The notes below the pieces were generated by a model. That model was given only the letters and a program-made list of their open reading frames with translations, ran no database searches and was not told where the DNA came from. Shown piece by piece: positions 1 through 10,267 of a DNA stretch of 64,000 nt (within the stretch, counting starts at the first letter, position 1; every line of letters begins with the position of its first letter). Location of the stretch: positions 281,105,717 through 281,169,716 of the forward strand of contig CM023448.1 of the NCBI GenBank assembly GCA_013339765.2, read 5' to 3'. The translations under genes and the position numbers were made by a program. This DNA comes from Haemaphysalis longicornis. Lineage: Eukaryota > Arthropoda > Arachnida > Ixodida > Ixodidae.

Positions 1-1439
1 AGTGACGTCCACACAAGGTGCTACGTGATTGGACGATGTTCAAAATTACAATTCAAACAAGTTTCAGTTTCGGTTCTGCAAAACAACATGTTTGTCATCC
101 GACGTTATCATTGCCTGGGCATTCTCGATGTCTCAGTAATCGGCATACAGCGCTTCTGCCATGTTGTCGGCTGTAAAATGCGTCAGATAAGCCTACCAGC
201 ATGGCTTGGAATCGTGAAAATCACTAGCCGAGGCGTACGCAGTGGATGAACGCCCTCCACGTCACCGGATACGCTCAAATGCGCGCTTTCCACCCACCTT
301 TGGAGCTTGCCTTGCTCGTGCCTGTATCGCAAGAGGTGTGTTCGCACCAGGCCAAGGGTCGGCTAATTCGGGAATGTGCCCGTGAGCAGTCCGTGCTTAT
401 GGCAACGCCACGCCAACGAGAACTCGCCAGTGCGTCAGTGTCAGTCTGCACGCGTTCTGCGAACTCGCTCATGTAGCAATGAACGTTACAGCGCAAAAAT
501 GCTGAATTCAGTATATAAAACATTGCCCAAACACAAATAAGACAATTAAAAAAAAAACATGGGCTTTCGGAGATTCCAACTTGCGAATCGCAAAACATAG
601 TACCTATAGGTGCTCCACACTAGGTACTCGGCCATAAGCTGCAGCGCTGCCAAGGGCGGAAATATGCAGTATATAATGTATAGCCAGTTCACATTTTTAT
701 TTAGTTGTATCATTCCAAGCAGCTTAGATGCCTATTTCTCGAATAGCGCTCATGCAGTAAGCGCCCTCCAAATTTCCACAAATATCTCGTCTCTTGTGAC
801 TGTATTCATTAGGTGGAAAAGCGTTCGCAGACGTAAGGTCGTGCTGCTGACCCCTGTGCTAGTTCACCTAGCGCAAAAAGTGCTTCCCACACCTTGGTTT
901 TACGCTGTACGATAAAAAGTTTCGGTTGATTTCAACTCGTTAGTACCTATATTAACTTCGCTGACTCTTCTCCCGTCTTCAATTGACCTTAGATTTTTCT
1001 ACTATCGTACCAGTCAGCGAAGCGTCGCATGTGCGCTTGTGTGGAGCGACTTGGACTGAGAGCTTGATACAGTCTACAAACTAAAGGCACATTCTTCCAG
1101 GCACAAACGTGTCGTGGCTTAGCTTCAAGTGAGCGAACGAATTGCGACTACCCGCCGACGGCAGGCCGACTGACTAAACGCCTGGCCGACTGATTCTGTC
1201 GGAGGGTCGGCGAGCCGTGCAGTAGCGCAGTCAAGTTAAGCCATCTTGTTCTGACGTCATACGAAACGTCGCAGGACATCGGCAAGGAGGATTCAGGGAG
1301 GAGGACAGCATTTTCGAGTTGATTTCTGCACTGAATAGTCGCGTAACGCAGAGAGAGTGGACTAAACATGGCCTAGAGACTCCAGACTACAATTTGCGCT
1401 AGCAATCCCGCAATCTTTACAGATCACTTCAGTGTCCCT
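1..1439 (+). mobile_element. TTAA-type inverted-repeat DNA element, copy A (5' end outside window)
   Basis: This stretch is colinear with 35146-36629 in the same orientation; shared blocks include the segments at 26-60, 225-260, 770-900 and 1360-1439. Its right end (1415-1439) matches the right terminal inverted repeat of copy B, with CACTTCAGTGTCCCT at the edge. The next bases are TTAG where copy B has TTAA, so the target site has mutated or this end has decayed. The two copies are clearly diverged, and their open frames are not shared, so the element is non-coding. The left terminus lies before base 1. The TTAA target with short terminal repeats resembles piggyBac-type non-autonomous elements; that class assignment is inference. 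Confidence 0.75.
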
Positions 1440-1561
1440 TAGCGGGGCGGAGCAGAGAAGGGGACAAGACGCGGCGCACTGATTGCTAACTGACACATTT
1501 ATTTGAAACCGAGGAAATATATGCGCAGAAGAAAGAAAGAAAGAAAGAACTATAGAAGCGT

Positions 1562-1595
1562 GCGTGCGTGCGTTCTTTATAGAACGCACGCACGC
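1562..1595. repeat. perfect 15-bp hairpin
   Basis: Two perfectly complementary 15-base arms (1562-1576 and 1581-1595) of GCGT/ACGC repeats ending in TTCT/AGAA flank a 4-base loop. The stretch lies just upstream of the LINE ORF1, among purine-rich simple sequence. It could be part of the LINE 5' leader or a microsatellite palindrome; nothing decides between them. Confidence 0.6.
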
Positions 1596-1811
1596 CTGGA
1601 CACGCACAAAAGGAAGAAGAGGAAAAGAAGGGACGAGAGAGTGCGGCACGGAAGACATAATACACGCGCATATGAAGAGTTCAGCGTTCCAAGCCTCATG
1701 AGTCGAGACCAAACTCTGCTGCGTTCTGCGTTGGGTTTGGCCAATCATCGGGGCTTTGCTGTTGTGTTATCGTTTTTTCTTTGTATCTGCGTTAGATTAT
1801 AGGCAGTTCCC

Positions 1812-3170
1812 ATGTCTGCCTCTTCTCCCGGCCAGGGGTCCACTCCCTGGTCGGCTAGTCTCTTGGTGCAGGAACTGCCTCTGGATTCCTTCCTGCAGAA
1901 TGGCGTGGCGGCTGTCCCGGTGGCGATGCTCCCTGCCAACGGTGGGGCAATCAGGCTAAAAAATTTCAAGACTATTCAAAAAGACCTAAAAGCCGCAAGT
2001 GAGCACTTCAGGAGCGTTAAGGAGGTGCGACCGTACGGGAAGGGCGGAATTATCTGCAAGTCATCAGATATTGCTTCATTCCCGGTAAGGCCTTTTGTCC
2101 CCTCTCATCTTGCGTGTACTAAAGGGATTGTCCGCGGAGTTGACGTGGATATTTCCATGTGTGAGCTCCTTGAGCAGGTTCTGGGTGCCGGTGCGATCGC
2201 GGTGTACCGCTGCTCTTGTATGTTGGACAATGTCCGCACCCCTACGGAATCAGTGATCGCCGCATTTGCGGGCTCCTCATGCCCTTCAGAAATCAAAGTC
2301 TGGAGAGTCGAGCCTTTGTCCCCCCGTCCTCGCCAATGCCAGAACTGCTGGCGCTTTGGTCACAGTGCAGGAATTTGTAAATCCTCCACTCGCTGTTGCA
2401 ATTGCGGGGCCCGATCATCCCGCTAGCCAGTGTACTGCGGATGACATTACTTGCTGCCTCTGTCGAGCTGCGCATCCAGCGGATACTCGAACTGCCCAGC
2501 CCGCGCAACGGAAGTCAGTGTCTTGGAGGTGCTGGAAAAGCGCCGTTGTTTCCGCTTTGAAGCGGTAAGTATAGTCAGAAAGAGAGCTTATGGGTATGCA
2601 AGTGCTACCGCCCGCCATACCCCAACCAATGAGGCTTATCTTGCCAAAGCAATAGCGCTAGCACTGGAAGAGGTGTTACCTGAGGTTTCGGTACAAATGG
2701 TCTTGTCGGTGACGGAACAGGTTTCGAACCTTTTGTCTGCTCAGACACAACATATTGTGCAAGTTCTGTCTTTGCCAGTGTCGGTTTCCCAGGAGCAGGC
2801 CTGCTCGCAGCCTTTGTCCACGACTAACAGGGATCAAACGTCCCAGGCTTCAGCGGTTCGAGGGGATAACCTCGCGAGGAATCCTCCATCGATAAGCTCA
2901 CTCCAGACGGCTACTTCCAACGAGGCTATTAGCCCGGCTCTGATGACGGTCTCAACGCACCAGTTTCGGCTCCTTCGGCTCCTGTGGTTTCACAGGGTCA
3001 GTCTTCCTCCCCAGTTCTTGATCCAGATTGTGAGTTTGAAATGGAACTAGAGATACCGGCTGCGTCGACAAGGCGACCCACGGAACCGAAATCCAAAAAA
3101 GCTGAAAAGGGCCAAACAGAAATTAAGCTTAAAGCATCTTGGAGGCAGCCATGGCTGCTATTCACTCCCC
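1812..3170 (+). pseudogene. LINE ORF1 (gag-like, CCHC zinc knuckles), frameshifted
   Basis: ORF1 of a non-LTR retrotransposon, whose product normally coats the element RNA. The first 204 codons (1812-2426) are open. A zinc knuckle with the spacing C-X2-C-X4-H-X4-C is seen in CQNCWRFGHSAGIC at about residues 175-188, and a second begins at CCNCG. The frame then breaks near 2410-2426. A further C/H-rich stretch (ITCCLCRAAHPADTRT) follows in another frame, then a hydrophobic helical region from about 2610 to 2800 and a Ser/Thr/Gln-rich tail. At least two frameshifts make it non-functional. It is followed directly by the endonuclease domain, the usual ORF1-ORF2 order. This is ORF1 of an APE-type LINE (Jockey/I/R1 group); the exact clade is not resolved. 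Confidence 0.8.
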
Positions 3171-3173
3171 CTA

Positions 3174-3602
3174 ATGTCACTCCGGGTTCTTCAATGGAAT
3201 TGTCATTCGATAATTGCGGCTCTCACAAGTCTTAAATGTCTCATAAACAATCAAGGTCCTGATATTATCCTCCTCCAAGAATCTTGGCTGTCAAAGAATA
3301 AGCCATTCACTCTCCCGGATGTTCGGTTGTTTAGATTAGATAGGGCGACCCGAGGAGGTGGATTATTGATTCTGGTATCATCCAAATTTTGCCACAAATT
3401 CAAACTGTATTTTAAGCCCTTGTCACCGGTCTATGAACTGCCGGTGATTCATATGTGCCTCCCTGGATGCGTTTCTTTTTCTTTAGTTAATGCATATTTC
3501 CCGAACGGAGTGACTACCACAGGTCCCCTCGATCTTGATCTTTCGTCGAGTAAGCAAAACCTCGTGATCGCCGGAGACTTCAACTCGCATCACGCCAGAT
3601 AG
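3174..3602 (+). pseudogene. LINE ORF2 apurinic-like endonuclease domain, truncated
   Basis: This is the N-terminal two thirds of an exonuclease/endonuclease/phosphatase-fold domain, which nicks target DNA for target-primed reverse transcription. Visible motifs are VLQWNCHS near the start (metal-binding Asn), ILLQESW (catalytic Glu) and VIAGDFNSHH near the end (catalytic Asp/Asn). The expected C-terminal motifs around TPDLT and SDH are absent. The frame stops at 3600-3602 just after GDFNSHHAR, and sequence from 3661 already belongs to the endonuclease-RT linker, so an internal deletion removed the rest of the domain. It continues the element that starts with the ORF1 at 1812. Confidence 0.85.
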
Positions 3603-3660
3603 CTGTCTCCCCAGGTACACCGGAACGGGTATTGCGGACGTTGGTAAAAAGTATGAAGTT

Positions 3661-4205
3661 ATGAAAAAGAAATTGCGTTCGGCTATCATATCTCTTCCGA
3701 GTGAGTCTGAGGAAAACAGGACTATGACAGCCGCATTGAAAAGCTCACTAAAGAAGCCGGAATTCATTGTAGGTTCAGCCAAGAGAGATGGCGTAAGCCC
3801 TCGGTGGGATCAGGACTGTTCTAGAGATTATCGGCGTAAGAAGGCGGCGTACAGGAGGTCTATTCATAACCAGAGTCCCGATAACTGGTCAGATTTTAAA
3901 TATTATTCCTGTATTTTCCGCCGAACTATCTCTACGGCTAAGCAACTGCATCATTCGCATTCTTTCTCGGCGCTTCCAGAAACAAAAAACAGGCGTGCTC
4001 TCTTTGCTTTCTTGCGTAACCACAAGAGTTTCCGGTTCACCAGTTGTGGAAACATCTGATGAAATCATGAATTCGATCGAAAGGGTGACCCAGGACTTAC
4101 AAATCAGGTTCTCATCTACTCTATCACCCATTGTCGTAGAAAGTATACCAATTGTAACGATATACCACTGTCACGATGGGAGAGATGGGGGATGCTGTTA
4201 TGCGG
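3661..4205 (+). pseudogene. LINE ORF2 linker between endonuclease and RT, frameshifted
   Basis: The translated stretch contains PRWDQDCSRDYRRKKAAYR and a later FRRTISTAKQ. This is the basic, aromatic-rich linker that follows the endonuclease in ORF2 of I/Jockey-type LINEs (consensus W...C..a...r..a.r). The frame changes near 4045 and again before 4190. The last codons before 4205 connect in frame with the RT start at 4912 once the solo LTR and one 4-bp duplication are discounted. No catalytic residues lie here. Identification is by position and composition, so it is less certain than for the flanking domains. Confidence 0.65.
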
Positions 4206-4907
4206 TGTTACGAATGAGCCCGCCGCTGGGCTTCGTTTCAATACTCCTCGGCTGTGTGGCGAAGCCTCCACTACGTGCGCCTTTCAAGCAGGCCCCTTTG
4301 TCGGTGACTCACGCCTGCTTCAAGCTCCGACAAGCCTGGGTCTCTGGCGCCTATCTATCGGCGTGTTTCAAAACTTCGGCGGTTGCAAACGAGGCAGGCT
4401 TCAACGTGCCCCAAGGACACAGAAGCCCCGCGTCCGCTGCAGAGACCTCCTCTATCCCCTCTCTCGGACTCAACGTGCGCCGAGGCTACCGACTGCTTAC
4501 GAACTCTGGAAAGAGTGTTGTGTGTCTGTGCCGTTCGTGTCGGGTGCACAATCTAGAGGGAACGCTTGTTTCGACCGTTAGCGCTTTGGGTATAAATACG
4601 ACCCCTCCAAGCGCTGTATTTCATTCCTGTTTGAGCAGTGAATCAATGCTGTCACTCTGCTCGAGTCCTGTACTGTAACCTCGCCCGTAGGGGCATTGTT
4701 CTTTAGCTTCAGCTCACCTCACGCTATGAAGTAAACGAGTAACGTTTTGCCTACGGCTTCTGCACTTCTTCACGGCAGCAACACTGGCTGGCCGCTCGCT
4801 TCACACCACGCTACCACGTGTATGTCGGAGGCGACAGAGCTCGGCTCGGGTCGGCCTTCCCGTACGCAGCAACGGCTTGTCAGCGGTGGGATGACAACGT
4901 CGCAACA
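4206..4907 (+). mobile_element. solo LTR inside the LINE, with 4-bp target duplication
   Basis: The 702-bp insertion begins TGTTACGA and ends TCGCAACA, a matching inverted pair with the canonical TG...CA. It is flanked by the direct repeat GCGG (4202-4205 and 4908-4911). Removing the insertion plus one GCGG restores the LINE reading frame across the junction, which fixes both boundaries. A TATA box (TATAAATA, 4591) lies in the expected U3/R position. No gag or pol is present, so this is a solo LTR left by LTR-LTR recombination. Gypsy-like identity is inferred from LTR form and duplication length. Sequence near 4787-4857 is echoed at about 12118-12180. Confidence 0.88.
4591..4600 (+). promoter_or_regulatory. 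TATA box of the solo LTR
   Basis: TATAAATACG lies 386 bp inside the LTR, followed by a short GC-balanced segment where transcription would start. Function is inferred from position in the LTR only. Confidence 0.5.
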
Positions 4908-4911
4908 GCGG

Positions 4912-5135
4912 CTGCCGGGAGCCTCCCCGGGGCCAGATGGGGTTTGTACTCCCGCGATAAAACTTGTTTGAGGAATCTCCTGACGATCTGTTGAATATCA
5001 TAAATACTTCATTGGAAAAATCATGGATTCCGTGAGTTATTCCGTGAGTAAAGAGTGAGTTATGTCGTGAGTTATGTCGGGATAATATTCGTCCAATTGC
5101 ACTACTAGTAACCTAGGCAAACTGATAGAGATAAT
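4912..5135 (+). pseudogene. LINE reverse transcriptase N-terminal stub
   Basis: Translation gives GASPGPDG, the diagnostic opening motif of the non-LTR RT fingers domain, then a segment resembling LL.iiN.SLE.SWIP and, after a short disrupted patch (5030-5090) with repeated GTGAGTTAT, a remnant resembling RPIALLVT..LGKLIE. A TGA interrupts the frame at about 4969. The palm domain with the catalytic YADD box is missing: the element ends at about 5135 at a GC-rich hairpin. This is the 3'-most recognisable part of the LINE that begins near 1812. Confidence 0.75.
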
Positions 5136-5169
5136 ACGCGCCGGGTGGGTGATCCCACCCGACGCGTAT
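5134..5169. repeat. GC-rich hairpin at the LINE breakpoint
   Basis: An almost perfect inverted repeat reading ATACGCGCCGGGTGGG, a 4-base loop, then CCCACCCGACGCGTAT. It marks where LINE similarity stops, so it may be the end of another element or a repaired breakpoint. Confidence 0.6.
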
Positions 5170-5948
5170 GTTTCTCACCACTTTCTTTCAAAAATCTGCA
5201 CCTGTTTCAACGAGAAAAATGACCTACCACATTCTCCTCTTGGCTTTCCTTGGCTTTCTTGACTGCCTACCCTTATTTCTGTATGTGCGTGTGCGTGCGT
5301 GTGGGCGTGCGTGTGTGTGCGTGCGTGTGTGCTTGCGTGCATGTGTGCCTATACCTTCGTAATATTTCGGAGCTGCCTGACGAAAGTTCTGGCTCTTGCT
5401 TGGCGTCGTGTGCCGTATTATGAAAATTATGAATAGATGCATATGTCTTGGCAGAAGCCTTACGATTATTTGCTCGCGAATATCAGCAGGGATAAGCAAT
5501 GCTATGAGAAATGCCCACCGGAGTTGCTGCGAAAACCACGTGTAGCCAGATTTCGTAAGCTAAGAAACTCTTTTCTGTCATTATTGTATGCCGCTGACAG
5601 CGGCCATTGGTCGAACCACGTCACGTGACATTTGTTTAACTTGGAAGACCCATGGGCGCTGACATTTTGGTGCCTCTGTGCTGCCTCGGGGCCGCGTTCT
5701 TCAATAAATCCTGATTTTCTGAGCGCTTTGTGGGTGTATGACAGTTTGAGAATAAGTTTTTAAGCCCTAGCCCGAGTATCGATGCCGTGCTGCTCTGTAC
5801 TGGACTGTTTCAACCGGCTAGCAGGTGGAAAACGCCTACACCGATCCCCGCTGGGAAAGAACAATGGCCTAGCGTAACCTACAGCCATTAGAAAAGCGTA
5901 GCGTATTCTCTATAGAGCACTCAATACGCTACGCCAATACGCTACTCA
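5170..5948. other. no gene recognised; GT/GC-rich simple repeat
   Basis: 5283-5350 is a degenerate GTGC/GTGT simple repeat that creates spurious open frames on both strands. The AATAAA at 5704 follows CTGTGCTGCCTCGGGG, so a retroelement 3' end is possible here but unproven. Nothing else is recognised. Confidence 0.5.
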
Positions 5949-6025
5949 ACGCTAGCGTTGCTTATTTAGTGGCCCTAGGTTACGCTATAGCGTAACCTAG
6001 AGCCACTAAATAAGCAACGCTAACG
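5949..6025. repeat. 77-bp near-perfect palindrome (foldback)
   Basis: The arm from ACGCTAGCGTTGCTTATTTA onward is mirrored by its complement, with the centre near GCTATAGC (5983-5990) and a few mismatches over about 37 bp per arm. Partial copies of the same GCGTAGCGTA motifs precede it at 5890-5948. It looks like a short foldback repeat; no coding content. Confidence 0.8.
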
Positions 6026-6092
6026 TAACCAAGCCTGACCCCGGCGCCCCGGCGCACTGTCTCGAAATCCTCGAAAAGTAAACACGGCTGCC

Positions 6093-6113
6093 ATGGAGAG
6101 AGAGAGAGAGAGA

Positions 6114-6157
<44 letters not shown>
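6093..6157. repeat. (GA)n microsatellite, 3' tail of a minus-strand LINE
   Basis: About 64 bp of nearly pure GA. On the minus strand it is a (TC)n tail directly after an AATAAA signal, the same arrangement seen after the LINE at 33214-33259, so it is read as that LINE fragment's tail. Confidence 0.75.
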
Positions 6158-6158
<1 letters not shown>

Positions 6159-6480
6159 AAATTTATTTCTGTATTTGAAAATAGGGAGAAGGTAATGTAG
6201 AAAGAGTTATGGGTGAAGTCCTACTTCCAGAAAGCCAGTAGCAAAGGCTCCCAGCTTGGCTCTCTCTAGCAGCTGAACAGTGCTAAATCCCAGGACTCTC
6301 TAAAGGTTTGGAAGGTATTCTGTTGGCAAATTATAGGGCAGTTCCAGACTGTGTGGAAAAAGGCTGCTCTTCATTGGCATTTGTGGCATTCTTCATTATA
6401 TCGCCCTGGGAACATAAGGGACAGCCTGGGTTAGCGTAGGAAAATGTTGGTTTGTAGTTTTCTTTGGTTTCTTGCTTCTT
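6158..6480 (-). pseudogene. LINE 3' end: terminal zinc-knuckle region and UTR remnant
   Basis: On the minus strand two frames together carry CPLCSQGDI, then ECHKCQ and FFHTVWNCP. This is the C-X2-C...H...C finger at the C-terminus of RT/RNase H LINEs, compare CPFCKSKEGTLAHVIAEC at 32958-33014. A stretch like RESWDLALFSC and a final FLEVG-like end follow, then the AATAAA and the (TC)n tail. It has frameshifts and stops and is a 5'-truncated dead copy. Confidence 0.65.
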
Positions 6481-6489
6481 CGGCATCTA

Positions 6490-7584
6490 ACATGTGATGC
6501 GGTGCGGGCATGGTCTTTCTTGCTTGCCTTTGTGTGAAAATCCTTTCATTAAGCGACATGAAGGGAGGGAGGGTGCAAAGCGTGGAACCGCATGGCGGCG
6601 GCTTCGGCCGCGAAGCGGTGTCGGGAGCTCGAGCGACCGCTTCTAAGAGCTCTCTAAAATGCCGCTTAAGGCACGCACGAAGTTGCTTGTGTGGTAAAGG
6701 AGCTTATAATGTGGGCGAAAACGGTACTACAAAACATCAGCCACGCCGCTGGTGAAAGCGCCCACGCAATATCTGTCGGGGTGGTAAGCCTAAACATCTC
6801 TGGCGGAGCCAGCCGGCTGTCCCGAGCACTTCGAAACTGCCGCCTTGAGGCGCGCGCCTCCCCATTGGTGGAAGTCGCCAGGCTCGTCCCACTGCCGCGC
6901 GCGACGCGCGTCATTTTCTGAGCGAGGCAGAAGCTGCCGCGCGCGCGGAATCGTCGACTCGGGGGTCAAAAAATCACACGCGCAACGCCGACGCCCACGA
7001 ATCGCGTGCAAAAACGCGCCATGCGGTTCACCGGCGAAAGAAAACATTCCTCCGGGGAGAGCGAACAAGGGGAGAGCAATGTACAAAGGCACGACGAGAG
7101 GGGCTCGACAGAGGAAGAGAGCAAAGTGAAAGCTGAGCGGCCGGCGGTGCGGGGACATTATCGGCCCGCGCAAATAATTTTTCTGGGCCACAGTCGGTGC
7201 TCCTCTTTATCTTACTCCGTGGATACTCTGGCATCGGCCAATGGCCGGTACCTATGTACCGGTCATTGGCCACATGTTAGTTGTCATCTGGCAACAAGGC
7301 AACCCATCGGTTTCATCCAAACCGCAAAGGCACCATCGCCACCGACATCAATCGAACGCGCCGCCGTCTTAGTTTAGATGCAACGCATCTCATGCTCGCC
7401 CCTCTGTCCTTCCTGCGTCTGTCCGGCGTTGTCCGCACAGCTGCGCCTCTCCTCCTCTCCTCTCTCCGATAGCGACAACTCTCTCCCAAACAGCTGCGGG
7501 TTGGCGCAGCGCTCTCTCACTCCGTTGCTAGGCGCCGGTGGGCGGCGCTGCGCGCGCTGCGCATGTGCAGTAATCTCTCTCTCT
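6490..7584. other. no gene recognised; GC-rich stretch
   Basis: Base composition rises in GC from about 6590 and CpG is frequent (6600-7190), so this could be a CpG-rich promoter region. No open frame here resembles a protein I know, and the overlapping frames on both strands look like composition artefacts. Confidence 0.35.
7236..7271. repeat. 36-bp near-perfect palindrome
   Basis: GGCCAATGGCCGGTAC and its mirror flank a 4-base centre (CTAT), with one mismatch. GC-rich, no neighbouring gene. Confidence 0.75.
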
Positions 7585-7612
7585 CCGCGCTCTTACAGAC
7601 GTAAGAGCGCGG
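7585..7612. repeat. perfect 12-bp-arm hairpin abutting a foldback element
   Basis: Arms CCGCGCTCTTAC and its complement flank AGAC. The loop plus arm repeats the CTTACAGACG motif found one base downstream at the end of the 7614-7869 foldback, so it may be a partial second copy of that element's terminus. Confidence 0.7.
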
Positions 7613-7613
7613 A

Positions 7614-7869
7614 GCTTACAGACGTCACCATAACAAGTTGTTTAGTGCGCGAAAAGGCAAAGAGAAGCGAAAGTGAACGAAAACACTGCATGACCACCTA
7701 TCAGCCACGCAGCGCTAATCCCGCAAACGCCGCCTGCCGCCGCTTCTCCGCGACGCTTACGGGATGTCCGCAGCGCAGCTGATAGCGGCTCATGCAGTGT
7801 TTTGGTCCTCTTTCGCTTCTTTTTGCCTTTCCGCGCCCTAAACATCTTGTTATTGTGATGTCTGTAAGC
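7614..7869. mobile_element. 256-bp foldback MITE
   Basis: Left arm 7614-7722 and right arm 7757-7869 are inverted copies of about 110 bp at roughly 85% identity. They open GCTTACAGACGTCACC / GCTTACAGACATCACA and share internal blocks such as AAAACACTGCATGA. The central spacer is about 35 bp. There is no coding capacity. The ends are clear, but no confident target duplication is visible, so the superfamily is left open. Confidence 0.82.
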
Positions 7870-9380
7870 AAATAGTACGTTTAGGGCATTTTAAAAAACA
7901 GCTGCGTCCTGATTAGAGTTGTTAGAGTGCTCGAACGCCAACAAGAGTAAAGCGGGGACGCGGTATTGCGCGCTTCTTCGTCGCTCTTACGGGCGTCGGC
8001 AAAGGCAGCGGCGTATCACCACTGTCACCTCTGAATATCTCAGGCGCAAGTGAATTCTATTGACGCCTCGTTTAGACCTGGTATTGGCACAGTGAGAGGT
8101 AGGTTTCGTTTTGCAGCGCGGACAACGAATTCGGGCTTGTTTTTAATGTATATGTCGTCCAAAAATATCATTCGGGGAGGTGATTACCTAATATACCTGG
8201 CAATAACTTGTGCCTTTATAGAAATAGAGGCCACGCGAACATTTTAAGTATATTATAAGTCTATGGGTCGTTAAATATGTGCCCACTCCCGCCTGATAGA
8301 ACGGACCAAGGAGAGTTAACGAAACCACGGAAAAATAAATGGTCTGCCAAGTCCGGAAACAATGTAATAGCTCATGTGAGAATGAAAAAAAAAAAAAAAA
8401 AACAGCGCAGCTTCGCAAATCCTAGAGACGTTCGTCTTACCTTGAGCAAGGTTGAACTCACTAGACCAACTAGATGCGAAATGCACGGATGTTTTCCAAG
8501 ACAGGGAGGGGGAGGAGGGGGCGCTTATCTATCGTTGCGTACAAATGCGGAGTGAAATCAAGGAAAGACCGTTTTAATAAATCACACACAAGCTACGCGT
8601 TCCCCTCTTTTTTGTTTTTCGACTATAACGAACAGGGGATCACTCTGCGGACACATTTTTTGAAGTACAGTAAGTAAGTTCACAAGCGATAAAAGGTGTC
8701 GTTGGATTGAGTGTGGTATATGATAAGGCCCCTTGATTTCACTTTTGTGCTAAATTCTACAGGCTCCCCTTGTCATATGATGATGTTTCGAAAAAGCGTT
8801 TAGTCACGGCCGGGGATATAAGCGGAGGACATATGTAACCGATGACTGTTTGGGGAAGCTCACCTCGCGACAAGACGACCCAGCCGTAAATTGTTTGTGC
8901 TGACTCCCGCATGTAATTTTGCATTATCAATATTACTTATTACGTAGAATGTCCGTGATATGTATGCCACATTGGCTTGTTCAGGGTAGTGATCAATACC
9001 CGAGATATAAAGCGCAACTAGCGGGCTGTCTGGTATGAGTGCTCCGCTAGATTATGAAACCACACGAAACCGATTTACATTGCAGTGTATAGCCATAGAA
9101 TGAGCATCTGAATGAACGCTGCTTACGGAGTTGCTGTTAGTAAATTTCAGGGCAGTGGAATTACAATCAGATCCATGCATATATGCCGGTTTCGTGACGC
9201 CGGCTTGCGACACACACCTGGCGCTTATGCGGACCGAATGTACCGCAGTAAGATCGCGCCAGAAAGTTTTTGCACTCTCGCAAATGCACCACGTTTGCGA
9301 ACAGAGTGACTGCTCCACATAAATATGTATTTCGAACGCATACAAACGGAAAATATCAGTCGCGAACGTGCCTCAAAAGC
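7870..9380. other. no gene recognised
   Basis: Contains an 18-base A tract (about 8385-8402) and mixed sequence without recognisable domains. Short frames on both strands show no family features. Confidence 0.4.
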
Positions 9381-9394
9381 AACGGAGACAGTGG

Positions 9395-9650
9395 TGAGCG
9401 GGCCGGCAACTCCCGCGACTGCTTTCGAAACGGGCCGCTAGGGGGATTTCAGTGGCGCCCCTACAGTCCGCGCTCGAGGCGTATAAAGCGGCATGCCGCG
9501 CTCCGACGGTCTCAGTCGACGGTCGTCCGCGTTACGCTTGCACTCTCTCGCAGTACTCGACGATTGCTTGATGCAATCGTCGAGCCCCTAACTGTGCACT
9601 TTACGGACCACAAGGAACTCATTCTCGTCTGCAATAAAGACCGTACCTGA
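9395..9650 (+). promoter_or_regulatory. candidate LTR-like promoter and polyA segment
   Basis: A GTATAAAG TATA box (9480) in GC-rich sequence is followed about 25-35 bp later by a CTCAGTC initiator-like motif and about 155 bp downstream by AATAAAG (about 9634). This is the compact U3-R-U5 order of an LTR. No TG...CA ends or target duplication could be fixed, so an LTR fragment is only one reading. A host promoter is the alternative. Confidence 0.3.
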
Positions 9651-9957
9651 GCATACGTGTACTGCATGTGCATTGCATGGTGAAAATGAAAAATTCCCCC
9701 GCATTTCCCCGAGGGGGAGAATGTGAAAGTGCGAATGCACGGTTGTCGGCCCGCTTGCGGCGCTTGCGCTCGGCCCCCGCAGCCCACCGCCTCGCCGCCT
9801 TCTCTTCCATCTCTTCCATCGGGTTTGTAGTATCACGTGTACACCACGCAGTTATCAAGCCGCTATAACGCCGCTGAGTCGCCAACGCACGCCGCTGACG
9901 ACGTAGTTTGAATGCGTTAAAGATATAAAGCGCGTTACTAACACTGATATCAGCGTC

Positions 9958-10041
9958 GCGTCCGTGGCTTAGTCGGTAAAGCGTCGCGCTGCGGCCGCAA
10001 AGTCCTCGGATCGAAACCTGGCGCCGGATGCTGTTTTTTTT
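9958..10041 (+). repeat. tRNA-like (SINE head) with T8 terminator
   Basis: The ends GCGTCCG and CGGATGC can pair as an acceptor stem. GCTT...AAGC forms a D-arm with an A-box-like GTGGCTTAGTCGG, and GGATCGAAACC is a B-box. The anticodon and T stems are imperfect and 3 extra bases precede the acceptor strand, so this is a tRNA-derived repeat or pseudogene. A run of T follows from 10034, as a Pol III terminator would. Confidence 0.6.
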
Positions 10042-10130
10042 ATATATAGAGAGGAGGACTGCGGACGCCGCCGCCGCCGCCCGCCGGCGGTGGATGGTTT
10101 GGGGTCGCTTATAAAGTGCATTCGCACTTA

Positions 10131-10267
10131 AAATTACGCCCACCTCCCCTTCGCGTGAAAATCCCTGCTATAAGCGTAATCAATACGATGGAAAACGCCA
10201 ATGGAACCCCCCATGAGATGCGTTGCATCACACCAGGGTTCCCGCGAGGGGAGGTGGGCGTAATTTT
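10131..10267. mobile_element. 137-bp inverted-repeat mini-element
   Basis: AAATTACGCCCACCTCCCC at the left (10131) and its complement at the right (ending 10267) form 25-bp arms with a few mismatches around a 87-bp core. Non-coding MITE-like unit. Confidence 0.75.

Noticed and set aside
4192..4678. Protein-coding frames of 129 and 227 codons
   Set aside because: They lie in or run into the solo LTR, whose boundaries are proven by the target duplication.
5168..5499. Cys/Arg/Val-rich small proteins around the GT repeat
   Set aside because: The codons are simple-repeat translations on both strands.
9958..10031. Functional tRNA gene
   Set aside because: Acceptor, D-arm and box elements are recognisable, but the anticodon and T stems have mismatches and three extra bases precede the 3' acceptor strand. 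A tRNA-derived repeat is more likely.
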